In this document: piece after piece, positions 5,113 to 5,613 of the stretch
Layout: each line of letters starts with the position of its first letter
How positions within the stretch are numbered: position 1 is the first letter of the stretch
Source: Candidatus Omnitrophota bacterium
GTDB taxonomy: Bacteria; Hinthialibacterota; Hinthialibacteria; Hinthialibacterales; JAKPRU01
Assembly (NCBI GenBank): GCA_029557025.1
Contig: JAKPRU010000628.1
Location: 1-5,613, forward strand
DNA length: 5,613 nt
Reading direction: 5' to 3'
Program-made: the position numbers and the translations under genes
Notes under the pieces: generated by a model
What the model saw: only the letters and a program-made list of their open reading frames with translations
Told to the model about the DNA's origin: nothing
The model's database searches: none

Positions 5113-5613
5113 ATGACACACTTGCCGTATCCCGTTTTGTCGGAATCCGTATCTATGACCGCGCTCGCCGCGTTTATCCTGGCCGGATGCGCAGCCGTGG
5201 GGCCTGATTACCATCCGCCGGAGATCGCCGTGCCCCCGCAATGGAGTGTCACCGCCGATAGCCACACACCGGACCCGGCTATGCTCGCCCAATGGTGGCG
5301 ACAGTTCAACGACCCGGTGCTTGACAACCTGGTGGCCGATGCCCTGACCGCCAACCTTGACCTCGCTACAGCAAGGGCACAGTTGCGAGAGGCACGGGCA
5401 AGGCGGAACCTGGCCGGGGCACAACTGGGGCCGTCGGTAGATGTGTCTACCTCCGCTTCCCGGAGCGAATCGAGCAGCGAAAGCGGTGGCGGCAATACTC
5501 GCGAGATGTACAGCGCCGGTTTTGATGCAAGCTGGGAGCCGGACATCTTCGGCGGATTACGTCGTGGAGTAGAAGCCGCCGAGGCCGATCTCGGCACAAG
5601 CGTCGAGGTTCTG
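5113..5613 (+). CDS. NodT/OprM-type outer-membrane efflux lipoprotein, N-terminal part (runs off right edge)
   Basis: The frame is open for 167 codons to the window end without a stop; family members are usually about 450-500 residues, so roughly a third is present. Residues 16-26 (TALAAFILAGC) end in a textbook lipobox LAGC with Cys26, followed by AAVGPDYHPPEIAVP, the start typical of NodT/OprM-type proteins. QWWRQFNDPVLDNLVADAL (70-88), then an Ala/Arg-rich helix with TARAQLREARARRNLAGAQL, match the first outer-membrane efflux protein repeat (Pfam OEP). WEPDIFGGLRRGVEAAEA (about 142-159) corresponds to the conserved segment usually seen as WELDLFGxxRR. The protein forms a trimeric outer-membrane and periplasmic channel for tripartite export pumps. 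ATG5113 is the earliest start, as TAA at 5107-5109 closes the frame; Met15 (5155) is an alternative. The ribosome site is weak (AGAGA, 5101-5105). Neither start gives a Lys or Arg before the hydrophobic core. The adaptor and pump genes are expected beyond the edge. Confidence 0.93.
   Translation, partial: MTHLPYPVLSESVSMTALAAFILAGCAAVGPDYHPPEIAVPPQWSVTADSHTPDPAMLAQWWRQFNDPVLDNLVADALTANLDLATARAQLREARARRNLAGAQLGPSVDVSTSASRSESSSESGGGNTREMYSAGFDASWEPDIFGGLRRGVEAAEADLGTSVEVL

Noticed and set aside
4966..5597. Minus-strand frames of 152 and 129 codons over the efflux gene
   Set aside because: The plus-strand frame encodes a textbook NodT/OprM N-terminus with a lipobox; the reverse frames are Arg/Ser/Pro-rich shadows.
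1..5613. CRISPR array, insertion sequence, toxin-antitoxin or phage-defence system
   Set aside because: I saw no spaced identical repeats, transposase or integrase motif, paired small genes or nuclease domain in any frame.

Overview
The window looks like chromosomal DNA of a Gram-negative, moderately GC-rich environmental bacterium. Its left part has a flavour often seen in Planctomycetes, Verrucomicrobia/Lentisphaerae or Hydrogenedentota: an exported FG-GAP/PQQ-like repeat protein, a Gfo/Idh/MocA oxidoreductase and a secreted ADP-ribosylglycohydrolase-fold lipoprotein. This phylum suggestion is an inference from gene families; no marker gene in the window fixes it. The outer-membrane efflux lipoprotein at the right edge shows directly that the cell has an outer membrane.

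Layout, left to right. (1) The 5' part of an exported protein with calcium-loop and PQQ-like propeller motifs runs leftward out of the window (1-513, minus). It is complete at its start and cut by the window edge. (2) A divergent intergenic region (514-770) precedes (3) a Gfo/Idh/MocA dehydrogenase (771-2018, plus). (4) This gene is convergent with, and abuts base to base, a lipoprotein carrying an ADP-ribosylglycohydrolase fold and a C-terminal beta-rich domain (2019-3692, minus). (5) A spacer with promoters on both strands leads to (6) a complete one-piece tmRNA gene, ssrA (3894-4238, plus), with a strong sigma70-type promoter, a readable tag frame (ADYELPLAA, then TGA), two clear pseudoknots and a downstream terminator. 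(7) After a spacer with an 18-bp perfect palindrome comes a TetR-family repressor (4461-5102, plus), and 10 bases later the start of a NodT/OprM-type outer-membrane efflux lipoprotein (5113 to the right edge).

How they work together. The tetR and efflux genes look like the start of an autoregulated efflux operon: the palindrome overlaps the likely -10 element and would let the repressor control itself and the outer-membrane channel. The inner-membrane pump and periplasmic adaptor would be expected beyond the right edge. The oxidoreductase, glycohydrolase-fold lipoprotein and repeat protein do not form one operon, since their strands are minus, plus, minus. Their families suggest carbohydrate or small-molecule metabolism and cell-envelope functions, but no substrate can be read from the sequence. 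ssrA is a housekeeping gene and also a known type of integration site for mobile elements. No integrase or duplicated attachment site is visible here.

I did not find a clearly novel multi-gene system. The points most worth following up are the exported ADP-ribosylglycohydrolase-fold lipoprotein with variant metal motifs, the perfect operator palindrome, the zero-base convergent junction and the short, proline-containing tmRNA tag.
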